13,703 bases of DNA from Anaerolineales bacterium UBA2029 (lineage in GTDB: Bacteria; Chloroflexota; Anaerolineae; Aggregatilineales; Aggregatilineaceae), in contig DDBP01000307.1 in assembly GCA_002332795.1 (NCBI GenBank), forward strand, positions 1 through 13,703, read 5' to 3'. The notes beneath the pieces are model-generated. The model was not told the DNA's origin, ran no database searches, and saw only the letters and a program-made list of their open reading frames with translations. Every line of letters begins with the position of its first letter. Position 1 is the first letter of the stretch. The position numbers and the translations under genes were made by a program. This document shows positions 1-7,886 of the stretch, piece after piece.

Positions 1-75
1 GATGAGGGCAAAAAGTGCATAACACGCTCTGCAGGGGAATGCAAACCGGCGCACCACTGAGACAACATGTGTGGC

Positions 76-89
76 AGGAGGAACTCGTG
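76..89 (+). promoter_or_regulatory. Shine-Dalgarno site and GTG start of gyrB
   Basis: AGGAGG at 76-81 is a perfect anti-16S match, 5 nt before GTG 87-89. It decides the start against the in-frame ATG at 15, which would add 24 residues unlike any GyrB N-terminus and has no ribosome binding site. Confidence 0.85.
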
Positions 90-2033
90 CCGACTCGTCA
101 GACCGAAGACAACATTCGCGTACTGGAAGGACTCGAAGCAGTGCGGATGCGCCCCGGCATGTATGTCGGCGGCACCGACATCCGGGCGCTGCATCACATG
201 ATCTATGAAGTAGTTGACAACGCCATTGACGAGGCGTTGGCAGGCCGTTGTGACCGCATCGAAGTGACGCTGAACGCCGACGGCTCCGTGACGGTGAACG
301 ACAACGGCGGTGGCATTCCGGTCGGCCTTCACAAACAGACCGGCATTTCCACCCTGCAACTGGTGATGACCACCCTGCACGCCGGTGGTAAATTCGACTC
401 CTCGGCATACAAGGTGTCGGGCGGCTTGCATGGCGTTGGTGTGTCGGCGGTCAATGCCCTTTCCGAATGGCTCGTCTCCGAAGTGCGCCGCGACGGCAAG
501 GTGTATCGTCAGGAGTACCATCGCGGCGTGCCACAGACTCCGGTCGAAGTGATCCGCGACATGGAGCCGGGCGAGCCGACGGGCACCAAGCACACCTTCA
601 TGCCCGACTTCACCATCATGGAGCGCAACGAGTTCAACTTCAACACACTGGCGCAGCGCTTCCGCGAAATGGCGTTCGTCACGCGCGGCGTCACCATCAC
701 GCTGCGCGATGATCGCGTCCGCCCCTTGCCGCACGAAATGACCTTCTATTTCGAAGGCGGCATTCGCTCCTTCGTGCGCTATCTGAACCGCAACCGCAAG
801 GCGCTGCACGATCCCATCTACGTAGAGCGCGAGGTAGAGGTTGATCTCAGCGAGAACGGGCGCGGCTCGCTGACCATCGGCGTGGAGGTCGCCTTCCAGT
901 ATACGGACACCTCCACGACGACCGAGCTGTACTTCGCCAACACCATCCTGACGCCCGACGGGGGCAGCCATCAGGCCGGGCTGCGCGCGGCGATCACGCG
1001 CACCATCAATCTCTATGCCCGCAAAGCCGGTCTGCTCAAGGACAAAGATCCCAACTTCTCCAGCAACGATACGCTGGAAGGGTTGACCTGCATCGTCAGC
1101 GTCAAGCATCCCGACCCGCAGTTCGAAAGCCAGACCAAGGTCAAGCTGATGAACCCCGAAGTGCAGGGGGTCGTCTCGCAGGTGACCTCGGAAGCCTTCA
1201 TGGAATACCTGGAAATCAACCCACGCGACGCTCGCCGCATTGTGGAGCAGTGCATGACCTCCATGCGCGCGCGCGACGCCGCCAAGAAAGCCCGCGACCT
1301 GGTGAGACGCGGCGCTAACCTGCTGGAGAACACCACCCTGCCGGGCAAGCTGGCCGATTGTTCCGAGCAAGACCCCAGCCGTTCGGAACTCTACATTGTA
1401 GAGGGCGACAGCGCGGGAGGATCGGCCAAGCAAGGGCGTGACCGTCACTTCCAGGCGATTCTGCCGCTGCGAGGCAAAATCCTCAACACGGAGCGCGCCC
1501 GCCTGAACAAAATCCTGGACAACAACGAGGTCAAGGCGCTGATCTCGGCGCTGGGTGTGGGCATCGGCGACGACTTCAACCTGGAAGGGTTGCGCTACGG
1601 TCGTATCATCATCATGACCGACGCCGACGTGGACGGAGCGCACATCCGCACACTGCTGCTGACTTTCTTCTTCCGCTACATGACGCCGCTCATCACCAAT
1701 GGTCACCTGTATATCGCGCAGCCGCCGCTGTACCTGATCGCGTCGGGCAAGAACCGTTATTACGCCTACTCCGACGAGCAGCGCGACGAGATTCTCAAGT
1801 CGCTGAAGAACCCCGAACGGGCCACCATTCAGCGCTACAAAGGCCTGGGCGAGATGAACCCGGAACAACTGTGGGAAACAACCATGGACCCGGCCAACCG
1901 CACGCTGCTCCAGGTGACCATCGAGGATGCGGCGGAGGCCGACCGTGTCTTCGACATGCTGATGGGCAGCGCCGTGCCACCTCGGCGGCGCTTCATCACC
2001 ACGCATGCCAAACGCGCCACACTCGACATCTGA
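87..2033 (+). CDS. gyrB: DNA gyrase subunit B
   Basis: This is the ATPase subunit of DNA gyrase, which with GyrA introduces negative supercoils using ATP; it is cytoplasmic. From the GTG start the protein has 648 residues, normal for GyrB without the extra insert found in Gram-negative enzymes. The GHKL ATPase domain comes first, with the Mg/ATP-binding Asn at about residue 45 in EVVDNAIDEA, DNGGGIP near 72-78, and a glycine-rich ATP lid (GGLHGVGVSAVNA) near 112-124. A transducer domain follows. The TOPRIM domain has EGDSAGG at 439-445 and TDADVDG at 511-517, and the C-terminus has QRYKGLGEMN near 582. An in-frame ATG at 15 exists, but AGGAGG at 76-81 lies 5 nt before GTG 87, and family similarity begins right after it. 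ParE is the main alternative; the TOPRIM and tail read as GyrB. The promoter lies outside or at the very edge of the window. Confidence 0.97.
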   Translation: MPTRQTEDNIRVLEGLEAVRMRPGMYVGGTDIRALHHMIYEVVDNAIDEALAGRCDRIEVTLNADGSVTVNDNGGGIPVGLHKQTGISTLQLVMTTLHAGGKFDSSAYKVSGGLHGVGVSAVNALSEWLVSEVRRDGKVYRQEYHRGVPQTPVEVIRDMEPGEPTGTKHTFMPDFTIMERNEFNFNTLAQRFREMAFVTRGVTITLRDDRVRPLPHEMTFYFEGGIRSFVRYLNRNRKALHDPIYVEREVEVDLSENGRGSLTIGVEVAFQYTDTSTTTELYFANTILTPDGGSHQAGLRAAITRTINLYARKAGLLKDKDPNFSSNDTLEGLTCIVSVKHPDPQFESQTKVKLMNPEVQGVVSQVTSEAFMEYLEINPRDARRIVEQCMTSMRARDAAKKARDLVRRGANLLENTTLPGKLADCSEQDPSRSELYIVEGDSAGGSAKQGRDRHFQAILPLRGKILNTERARLNKILDNNEVKALISALGVGIGDDFNLEGLRYGRIIIMTDADVDGAHIRTLLLTFFFRYMTPLITNGHLYIAQPPLYLIASGKNRYYAYSDEQRDEILKSLKNPERATIQRYKGLGEMNPEQLWETTMDPANRTLLQVTIEDAAEADRVFDMLMGSAVPPRRRFITTHAKRATLDI

Positions 2034-2055
2034 TGGCGTCTCGCCATTCGAAGAC

Positions 2056-2085
2056 ACAGGCCCGCCAGAGATGCGGGCCTGTTTT
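2056..2085 (+). terminator. Rho-independent terminator of gyrB
   Basis: A 10-bp stem (ACAGGCCCGC, 2056-2065, paired with GCGGGCCTGT, 2073-2082) with a 7-nt loop runs into a TTTT tract at 2082-2085, 22 nt after the gyrB stop. The hairpin lies between two convergent genes. It could also stop transcription coming from the minus-strand sugar nucleotidyltransferase gene, but the tract on that side is poor in T. Confidence 0.85.
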
Positions 2086-2103
2086 CATCTCAGACGCCGC
2101 TGC

Positions 2104-3183
2104 TCAGCCAAGCTGCACGACGCTGTTCTCCGCCAGCACAAAGCGATAGGCTGCCGGGCGGGTCTGTGCCCGCGATACGTGCGCGTTCTCGGCGATCAGG
2201 CTGGCGTCAATGCGCCCCTGAATGTTGCGGATGGTACAGCAACTCATGACAATGCTGTGCTCGATCTCGCTGCTCTCGATGATCACGTCGTTGCCAATAG
2301 ATGTATAGGGGCCGATGTAGGAATCGCGAACGACGACATTATCGCCGATGATCACCGGTCCACGAATCACGCTGTTGATAATGCGCGTGTTCTCCCCCAG
2401 GATGACACGATGCGAGACCGCCGAGCCACCCTCGATACGCGGATCGTCCTGGCGCGTCGGGGTATAGGGAAGTTGTTCCAGCACCAGTTGATTGGCCAGT
2501 ACGATCGAATCGGCGTTGCCTGCGTCAATCCACCACCCCTTGACAATGTAAGGGATCACCGTGTGCCCCTGGTCGAGCATATATTGGATGGCATCGGTGA
2601 TCTCCAGTTCATTACGCCAGGACGGTTTGATGTGGTCAATGGCGTCGAAGATCGCTGGCTGAAACACGTATACCCCTGCAATAGCCAGGTTAGAAGGTGG
2701 CTCTTTGGGCTTTTCCACCAGCCGCTTGATGCGATCGCCGTCGAGTTCGGCGATGCCGAAGCGCGTCGGATCGGGCACTTCCGTCAGGGCGATGGCCGCC
2801 CCCGCCCCTGTTTGCTGGAAACGTGTATACAGCTCGCGCATGGGGTCCTGGAAGATGTTGTCGCCCAGATACATGATGAACGGCTCGTCGCCCAGAAACG
2901 GCTGTGCCACCTTCACCGCGTGAGCCAACCCGCGCGGGTCGGCCTGTTCAATATAGGTCAGCGGCACACCCACCGTATTGACACCGTCACCGAGCGCCTG
3001 ACGAATAGGCGACTCCAGGCTGTTGACGACCAGGCCAATTTCCGTGGCCCCCATACCTGTTAGCGTCTCGATGGCATAGCGGATCAGGGCTTTGTTTGCC
3101 ACCGGCACCAATGGCTTGGGCATCGTCAATGTGACTGGAAAGAGGCGCGTACCCTTGCCCGCAGCAAGAATGATCGCTTTCAT
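2104..3183 (-). CDS. rmlA: Glucose-1-phosphate thymidylyltransferase, long form with C-terminal beta-helix
   Basis: The predicted reaction is dTTP plus glucose-1-phosphate to dTDP-glucose plus pyrophosphate, the first step toward dTDP-rhamnose and other deoxysugars for cell-surface glycans. The N-terminal Rossmann-like domain carries the nucleotide-binding signature LAAGKGTRLFPVT (7-19) with MPKPLVPVANKALI after it, a YLGDN metal-binding motif (106-110), VEKP (156-159), and KGWWIDAGNADSIVLAN (215-231), typical of the long RmlA class. Residues about 250-340 form hexapeptide-like repeats of a left-handed beta-helix (SVIRGPVIIGDNVVVRDSYIG), absent from short RmlA. The length of 359 matches the long class. 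The gene lies 95 bp downstream of the same-strand TPR gene with no clear terminator between, so read-through is plausible; a weak GGGTAGGG lies just before the ATG. Nucleotide preference (dTTP versus UTP) cannot be fixed from sequence alone. No rmlBCD genes are in the window. Confidence 0.85.
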   Translation of the reverse strand: MKAIILAAGKGTRLFPVTLTMPKPLVPVANKALIRYAIETLTGMGATEIGLVVNSLESPIRQALGDGVNTVGVPLTYIEQADPRGLAHAVKVAQPFLGDEPFIMYLGDNIFQDPMRELYTRFQQTGAGAAIALTEVPDPTRFGIAELDGDRIKRLVEKPKEPPSNLAIAGVYVFQPAIFDAIDHIKPSWRNELEITDAIQYMLDQGHTVIPYIVKGWWIDAGNADSIVLANQLVLEQLPYTPTRQDDPRIEGGSAVSHRVILGENTRIINSVIRGPVIIGDNVVVRDSYIGPYTSIGNDVIIESSEIEHSIVMSCCTIRNIQGRIDASLIAENAHVSRAQTRPAAYRFVLAENSVVQLG

Positions 3184-3278
3184 CGAACCCTACCCATCTA
3201 TTTTTCACCTTGCATCTTACATGAATGAGCCAGGATGCTAACGCATCGGCCTGGTCAGCGCAACTGTAGTTTCGCCTG

Positions 3279-3803
3279 TTACCTGAGCGCCCGCCGCACG
3301 ACTTCCAGCCACCGTTCTACCGTCTCGCGGCGAGCGTCACGCGGCACAAACAGTGGCAGGGCCGCCTGCAGGTCAGCCAGCGCCTCCGGCGCGTTGCCCG
3401 CCCGATAGAATGCCACCGCCCGGTAGATATAGACCTCCGGGCGCTGCGGAGCCAGTCGTTGCGCCCGCGAGAACTGATCCACCGCCTCCGTGAAGTTTCC
3501 CTCCTGAAAAGCCAGCATGCCCCGCCCATAGTAGGCCAGCCATTGGGCGGGGTCAAGGCGCAGAGCCTGCGCGAAGTCCGACTCGGCGTCAGCCTGCCAC
3601 TCGCTCAGCAGCAACACCAGCCCTCGCGCGGCGTAGTACTCTGCTTTGCGTGGATTGAGTCTGAGGGCCTCATCCAGATCGGCCAGGGCCAGTTCCAGGC
3701 GGCTCTTTGCCAGATGATCCAGCGCCCGCTCGTAGTAGCGATCGGGCAAAGACAGGCGGCGGGGTGCAGTCCTCGGAGTCGGCTCAGGGTTGGTATGCGT
3801 CAT
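3279..3803 (-). CDS. TPR repeat protein
   Basis: A 174-residue protein made almost wholly of tetratricopeptide repeats. After a short basic, proline-containing N-terminus (1-19), repeats fall at about 20-53, 54-87, 88-121 and 122-153, each with the usual small/large residue pattern and ending LRLNP, LRLDP and QRLAP. A short C-terminal helix (155-174) may cap the solenoid. There is no signal peptide and no membrane segment, so it is probably cytoplasmic. TPRs bind other proteins, but the partner is unknown. It diverges from the FHA gene through overlapping promoters and precedes the sugar nucleotidyltransferase gene on the same strand. No clear Shine-Dalgarno site precedes the ATG at 3803; the start is chosen because a good promoter lies about 40 bp upstream and the repeats need only the later residues. 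Confidence 0.85.
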   Translation of the reverse strand: MTHTNPEPTPRTAPRRLSLPDRYYERALDHLAKSRLELALADLDEALRLNPRKAEYYAARGLVLLLSEWQADAESDFAQALRLDPAQWLAYYGRGMLAFQEGNFTEAVDQFSRAQRLAPQRPEVYIYRAVAFYRAGNAPEALADLQAALPLFVPRDARRETVERWLEVVRRALR

Positions 3804-3843
3804 TGCATATGGCTTCGTCTGCGGGCCAAATCATTGCATTGCC

Positions 3844-3871
3844 AGTATACCTCAGATAGCAGGGTTGTCAG
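3844..3871 (-). promoter_or_regulatory. Sigma-70-type promoter of the TPR gene
   Basis: On the minus strand CTGACA (3866-3871) and TATACT (3844-3849) are separated by 16 bp, each 5 of 6 to consensus. Predicted start of transcription is near 3837, giving a leader of about 34 nt to the ATG at 3803. Confidence 0.65.
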
Positions 3872-3892
3872 GCTTTGGGGTTCAGCTATACT
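3865..3892 (+). promoter_or_regulatory. Sigma-70-type promoter of the FHA-treS unit
   Basis: On the plus strand TTGTCA (3865-3870) and TATACT (3887-3892) are separated by 16 bp, each 5 of 6 to consensus. The predicted transcript starts near 3899, about 27 nt before the ATG at 3926. Its -35 box shares five base pairs with the -35 box of the divergent TPR promoter. Confidence 0.65.
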
Positions 3893-3925
3893 TGTGGCAC
3901 GGGCAGGGGGACAAGGCAAGCGATC

Positions 3926-4432
3926 ATGAGATGCACAAACTGTGGTGCCGACTGTGAAGTCGGGACAACCGTATGTCCGCACTGCGGTCAGACGCTCATC
4001 ACCGCAGGAAACGGCCCAGAGCCAGGCGAAGGAGCGACGACTCGCCGCGTGGACGTGACGAAGGCAGGTCAGGTAGCCCGCTGGGGCACAGCCAGCCTGG
4101 GCGTTCAGCGCAAGATCGCGCTGCACATCCGCGGGTACGATCAACCACTCATCGTCCCCCTTGGTGAGTGCATGCATATAGGACGCACCGACCTGATGAC
4201 CGGTGAGGCTCCCGAAATTGCGCTCGACCGGTATGGTGCAACAGCGCTGGGCGTCTCGCGACGGCACGCGGCCCTGTTGCTGCAAGACGACGCGCTGAAG
4301 GTGGTAGACCTGGGCAGCGTCAACGCCACCTTCATCAACGGCCAGAAGCTCATCCCCCATCAGCCGCGCATCCTGCGCGACGGTGACGAATTGCGCCTGG
4401 GCAAAATGGTCATTCGCATTCAATTCATCTAA
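3926..4432 (+). CDS. Zinc-ribbon plus FHA domain protein
   Basis: A 168-residue cytoplasmic protein with two recognisable parts. Residues 1-22 form a small zinc ribbon with CxxC pairs at Cys3/Cys6 and Cys17/Cys20 (Cys10 lies between). After a linker, residues about 73-168 form a forkhead-associated domain with the family's phosphothreonine-binding residues: HIGR (84-87), SRRH (111-114), DLGSVNATFING (128-139), then LRDGDELRLG. FHA domains read phosphothreonine marks set by Ser/Thr kinases; the kinase and ligand are unknown here. An in-frame upstream start at 3875 would overlap the promoter, whereas ATG 3926 lies 9 nt after AAGG and begins exactly at the zinc ribbon, so it is preferred. treS follows after 39 bp with no terminator, so the two are probably co-transcribed. 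Confidence 0.88.
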   Translation: MRCTNCGADCEVGTTVCPHCGQTLITAGNGPEPGEGATTRRVDVTKAGQVARWGTASLGVQRKIALHIRGYDQPLIVPLGECMHIGRTDLMTGEAPEIALDRYGATALGVSRRHAALLLQDDALKVVDLGSVNATFINGQKLIPHQPRILRDGDELRLGKMVIRIQFI

Positions 4433-4471
4433 TGCTGCTGGCAGTCCCCCTATTCACTTCAGGAAGCTTCC

Positions 4472-6118
4472 ATGTCTGCTGAACTCAACCCAACCTGGTA
4501 CAAAGATGCTGTCTTCTACGAACTGTATGTGCGCGCCTTCAAAGATGCCAATGCCGATGGGCATGGCGATTTGCGCGGTCTGTTGAGCAAGCTCGACTAT
4601 CTGCAAGACCTGGGCGTTGACTGCTTGTGGCTGTTGCCCATCTGCCCGTCGCCGCTGGTAGACGACGGCTACGATGTCTCGGACTACCGCAACATACATC
4701 CGGATTATGGCACACTGGATGATTTCAAGGCGCTGGTGGAGGGCATTCATGCCCGCGGCATGCGTGTCATCATTGATGTCGTGGTCAATCACACTTCCGA
4801 CCAACACCCATGGTTCCAGCAGGCGCGCGCCTCCAAAGATTCTCCCTATCGGGACTGGTACGTGTGGAGCGACACGCCGGACAGGTACAAAGAGGCCCGC
4901 ATCATCTTCAAAGATACCGAAACGTCCAACTGGACGTTCGATCCGGTGGCGGGACAGTATTACTGGCACCGCTTCTACTCCCAGCAGCCCGATCTGAACT
5001 ACGACAACCCCGCTGTGCAGCAGGAAATGCTCGATATCCTGGACTTCTGGCTGGAACTGGGCGTAGATGGTTTCCGCGTGGACGCTGTGCCCTACCTTTT
5101 CGAGCGCGAGGGCACCAACTGCGAAAACCTGCCGGAAACCCATCAGTTCGTCAAGCGGATGCGCGCGCACATGGACGCCAGATGGCCGGGTCGTATCCTG
5201 CTGGCCGAGGCCAATCAATGGCCAGAAGATGTGCGCGCCTACTTCGGCGACGACGATGAGTTTCACATGGCCTTTCACTTTCCCATCATGCCCCGCCTGT
5301 TCATGGCGCTCAAGCAGCGCTCCCGCCGCGCCATCGTGGACATCCTGCGCCGCACGCCGGAGATTCCCCCGCTGGCCCAGTGGTGCATCTTCCTGCGCAA
5401 TCACGACGAGCTGACGCTGGAAATGGTCACCGAAGAAGAGCGCCAGTACATGTGGGAGCAATACGCCCCCGAACCACGCATGCGCCTGAACCTGGGCATC
5501 CGCCGTCGCCTGGCCCCCTTGCTGGACAATGATCAGCGTCGCATTCGGCTGATGAATGCGCTGTTGTTCACCCTGCCCGGTTCGCCTATCCTTTACTACG
5601 GAGATGAAATTGGCATGGGCGACGACATCTGGCGGCACGATCGCAATGGCGTGCGCACGCCCATGCAGTGGGACGACTCGAAGAATGCCGGCTTTTCGAC
5701 CGCCGATCGCCTCTATGAGTCAGTCATTGACGATGACGTATACGGTTATCGGCGGGTCAACGTGGCCCGGCAGCGCGCCGATCCCAATTCGCTGTGGCAC
5801 GCCGTGCACCATATGCTGAGCGTGCGCAAGCGTTACCGCGCCTTTGGGCGTGGCCCGTTTGAGTTTGTGCTTCCGGAGAATGAAGCGGTGCTGGCCTACT
5901 GGCGCGTGTGGACTTCCCCTCAGACGGGTGCAGAAGAGGAACGTTTCCTGGTGTTGGTCAACCTGACCGATCAGCCCCAGACGGCGTCATTCGATCTGAC
6001 GGATTATGCCGGGCGGACACCTGTGGATGTCTTGAACGGAGAAGCCTGGCCCACGGTAGGCCATACAACCTATAGCTGCACCCTAGCGCCTTACGCCTAT
6101 CACTGGTTGCAGCTCTAG
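4472..6118 (+). CDS. treS: Trehalose synthase (maltose alpha-D-glucosyltransferase, GH13)
   Basis: TreS reversibly converts maltose to trehalose by intramolecular transglucosylation in the cytoplasm, linking maltose and glycogen turnover to a compatible solute. The 548-residue protein is a complete GH13 barrel. The start WYKDAVFYELYVRAFKDAN is typical of TreS. Catalytic residues are the nucleophile Asp204 (GVDGFRVDAVPYL), acid/base Glu246 (ILLAEANQW) and transition-state Asp312 (RNHDELTLEMV); the substrate-site VVNHTS lies near 104-109. RMRLNLGIRRRLAPLLDND (337-354) and YYGDEIGMGDDIW (375-387) separate TreS from plain alpha-amylases and oligo-1,6-glucosidases. A C-terminal beta-sandwich ends the protein. 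There is no fused maltokinase domain, unlike some bacterial TreS-Mak fusions, and no signal peptide. AGGAAG (4461-4466) lies 5 nt before the ATG. It converges with the next gene, with 7 bp between stops. Confidence 0.93.
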   Translation: MSAELNPTWYKDAVFYELYVRAFKDANADGHGDLRGLLSKLDYLQDLGVDCLWLLPICPSPLVDDGYDVSDYRNIHPDYGTLDDFKALVEGIHARGMRVIIDVVVNHTSDQHPWFQQARASKDSPYRDWYVWSDTPDRYKEARIIFKDTETSNWTFDPVAGQYYWHRFYSQQPDLNYDNPAVQQEMLDILDFWLELGVDGFRVDAVPYLFEREGTNCENLPETHQFVKRMRAHMDARWPGRILLAEANQWPEDVRAYFGDDDEFHMAFHFPIMPRLFMALKQRSRRAIVDILRRTPEIPPLAQWCIFLRNHDELTLEMVTEEERQYMWEQYAPEPRMRLNLGIRRRLAPLLDNDQRRIRLMNALLFTLPGSPILYYGDEIGMGDDIWRHDRNGVRTPMQWDDSKNAGFSTADRLYESVIDDDVYGYRRVNVARQRADPNSLWHAVHHMLSVRKRYRAFGRGPFEFVLPENEAVLAYWRVWTSPQTGAEEERFLVLVNLTDQPQTASFDLTDYAGRTPVDVLNGEAWPTVGHTTYSCTLAPYAYHWLQL

Positions 6119-6125
6119 CGGGCGC

Positions 6126-7241
6126 TCAGGCCGTTTCACTGTCGTCTATCTGCGTCTTGACCACGTGCACGTTGAGAGCGTTGGCCAGGGCAATGGCGAC
6201 CGTATGGGCGCACGTCTCGGCCCGCTCATACGCTTCCTGGTCTTCCTGGTGCTGCCGCAGATACTCCAGCCCTGCCTTGGAGTCGACGGCGAACTTGTCC
6301 CCAATCGTCGCCCGTTTCCGCTGTAGCTCGCTGCTGGTTCTGTGAGATGTCTGGACCAGCAGCAGGGATTCGTCGGCCAGGGTCAGGTAGACGCCCCAGG
6401 TGTAGTAGATATAGGTGATCTCCGTCGCCAGGTTGCGGCCTGCAGGCTGCGCGGTGTGTTCGTGCACGATGGTGTGACGCAGCTCCACATTGCGCACCTC
6501 GGCAGTGCGAATCTCGCGCCCGCGCCGATTCCCGAAGAAGCCGGTCAGCAGGCCAGAAGGGGGCTGCAAACGAATCAGTCCGCGCTCTGTATCTACCACG
6601 CACTGCACGAAAGCGGGCACTTCTTCGCCCCGCCGCCCCGCCGCCCGATCGCGCGCCACCCGTAAGGTGACCGACCCCCGCCCCGCCCCCAACCAGACAC
6701 CGGGATACTGCACGGGCAGTTTGAGCGATTGGGCGCGGATGCGCACCCGCTCCAGATCGATCTCCTCTCGCTGATGCGGCCCCAAGGGGCCAGTCGCCCC
6801 GCTGCGACCGGGGGCAGGAGGAGTCGCGGCAGGTAACTTCTTCGCCCCGAAGATTTTGAGCGGACACCCCACATATTCCGCCAGGGCACGGGCTGCGTGC
6901 TGCGCCGGCGCGGCATGAACGGTGTTGGGACCAGTGGGCCAGCGCACCAGTTCCAGCCAGCGCGGTTTGTCGTCGCGTTGTCGTGCCAGGTGAAAACCGA
7001 GCAACCAGCGCTGCGTCTTGGCGTCGTATCCCAGCACCACCGCCTGCACAAATTCCACCGAGAGCACGGTGCCCGGCAGACCGTGTTCCTCGGCGAAGCC
7101 AGGGGTATACTCCAGTACGCCGTTGCCGCGCGTCACTTCAAAGACCGGAATGCGCGAGAGCACCTCCGGGCCAGCCGGGATCAGCCGCCAGGTCACGTCG
7201 CGAATCTCGATCTCGAAATTGTCCGCCTCGATGACCGCCAT
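6126..7241 (-). CDS. Protein of unknown function, two domains joined by a Pro/Gly/Ala linker
   Basis: I do not recognise this 371-residue protein. It appears to have a beta-rich N-terminal region (about 1-132), a low-complexity linker rich in Pro, Ala and Gly (136-156), and a second beta-rich region (160-305) followed by a helical tail (about 305-360). The segment around 247-296 (EVRNVELRHTIV, then TWGVYLTLADESLLLVQ) resembles the strand pattern of small PH-like barrels, but this is only an impression. There is no signal peptide, no transmembrane helix and no cluster of metal-binding or catalytic residues. GGGGGAGG immediately before the ATG at 7241 supports the start. The gene lies downstream of the rplL terminator and appears to be transcribed alone; it converges tightly with treS. 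Coding is supported by length and the strong ribosome site, not by homology. Confidence 0.75.
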   Translation of the reverse strand: MAVIEADNFEIEIRDVTWRLIPAGPEVLSRIPVFEVTRGNGVLEYTPGFAEEHGLPGTVLSVEFVQAVVLGYDAKTQRWLLGFHLARQRDDKPRWLELVRWPTGPNTVHAAPAQHAARALAEYVGCPLKIFGAKKLPAATPPAPGRSGATGPLGPHQREEIDLERVRIRAQSLKLPVQYPGVWLGAGRGSVTLRVARDRAAGRRGEEVPAFVQCVVDTERGLIRLQPPSGLLTGFFGNRRGREIRTAEVRNVELRHTIVHEHTAQPAGRNLATEITYIYYTWGVYLTLADESLLLVQTSHRTSSELQRKRATIGDKFAVDSKAGLEYLRQHQEDQEAYERAETCAHTVAIALANALNVHVVKTQIDDSETA

Positions 7242-7284
7242 GATCCTCCCCCACCTTGTCAGGTAACCGCATCAAGCTACCTTT

Positions 7285-7313
7285 AGTGTATGAAGTTTTG
7301 CCCGGCAAGTCCA
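7285..7313 (-). promoter_or_regulatory. Possible promoter of the unknown 371-residue protein
   Basis: On the minus strand TGGACT (7308-7313) and TACACT (7285-7290) are 17 bp apart, each 4 of 6 to consensus. It lies between the rplL terminator and the start codon, with a predicted leader of about 36 nt. The match is modest. Confidence 0.35.
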
Positions 7314-7340
7314 GCGAAGGGAGAAACGTGCACACACCCC

Positions 7341-7381
7341 CAAAAAGCAACAGGCGGCAGGTCTGTTGACCATGCCGCCTG
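7341..7381 (-). terminator. Rho-independent terminator of the rplJ-rplL operon
   Basis: Reading the minus strand, CAGGCGGCA (7373-7381) pairs with TGCCGCCTG (7351-7359). Inside, after a one-base bulge, GGTC pairs with GACC around an AACA loop. TTGCTTTTTG follows the stem. It begins 30 nt after the rplL stop and is the strongest terminator in the window. Confidence 0.9.
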
Positions 7382-7411
7382 ACGCTCCCAGTTTAGGTGG
7401 CAGGAAGCGCG

Positions 7412-7816
7412 CTATTTGATCTCGACGACCGCGCCTGCTGCCTCGAGCTTGGCCTTGGCGTCCTCGGCAGCTTCCTTGCTGACCGCTTCCAGGACGTTGT
7501 TCGGTGCACCCTCGACCAGGTCTTTGGCTTCCTTCAGACCCAGGTTGGTCAGGCTGCGCACGACCTTGATGACCTCGATCTTCTTCGGGCCAACGTCCTT
7601 GAGCACGACGGTGAATTCCGTCTTCTCTTCCTCTTCCTCAGCCGGAGCAGCCGCCGGGGCAGCCGCGGCGCCCGCCATCATCATGGGCATCGCGCCCATG
7701 GCCATGGGGGCCGCCGCCTGGACACCCCAGGCCTCTTCGAGCATCTTCTTCAGTTCAGCCGCCTCAACAACCGTCAGGCTGCTGAGTTCTTCGACCAGTT
7801 TCTGCAGATCTGCCAT
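7412..7816 (-). CDS. rplL: 50S ribosomal protein L7/L12
   Basis: L7/L12 forms the multimeric, mobile stalk of the large subunit; it recruits and stimulates translation GTPases and binds to L10. The 134-residue protein has the N-terminal dimerisation region (about 1-32, ending KKMLEEAWGV), a flexible hinge (33-65), and the conserved C-terminal domain (66-134) with EFTVVLKDVGPKKIEVIKVVR, LGLKEAKDLVEGAP and a KLEAAGAVVEIK ending. The hinge is a little long and notably rich in methionine (MAMGAMPMMMAG) before an Ala/Pro run and five Glu. AAAGGAAG (7825-7832) lies 8 nt before the ATG. It follows rplJ after 88 bp and is followed by a strong terminator, so it closes the operon. Confidence 0.97.
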   Translation of the reverse strand: MADLQKLVEELSSLTVVEAAELKKMLEEAWGVQAAAPMAMGAMPMMMAGAAAAPAAAPAEEEEEKTEFTVVLKDVGPKKIEVIKVVRSLTNLGLKEAKDLVEGAPNNVLEAVSKEAAEDAKAKLEAAGAVVEIK

Positions 7817-7886
7817 TGTCAGAGCTTCCTTTCAAGTTAGCGCACGAGACTTGCGTACGAGTGATAGACAGGACACACTACCCAAA

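Noticed and set aside
2005..3063. A 352-codon open frame on the plus strand, antisense to the sugar nucleotidyltransferase
   Set aside because: It begins inside gyrB and runs through the gyrB terminator; the product lacks any family pattern.
3184..3278. A separate promoter for the sugar nucleotidyltransferase (TTGCGC with TAGCAT at 17 bp)
   Set aside because: The match is weak in both boxes; read-through from the TPR gene is at least as likely, so it was not annotated.
4454..5638. A 394-codon open frame on the minus strand, antisense to treS
   Set aside because: A complement artefact of a highly conserved GH13 gene; no ribosome site or recognisable motifs.
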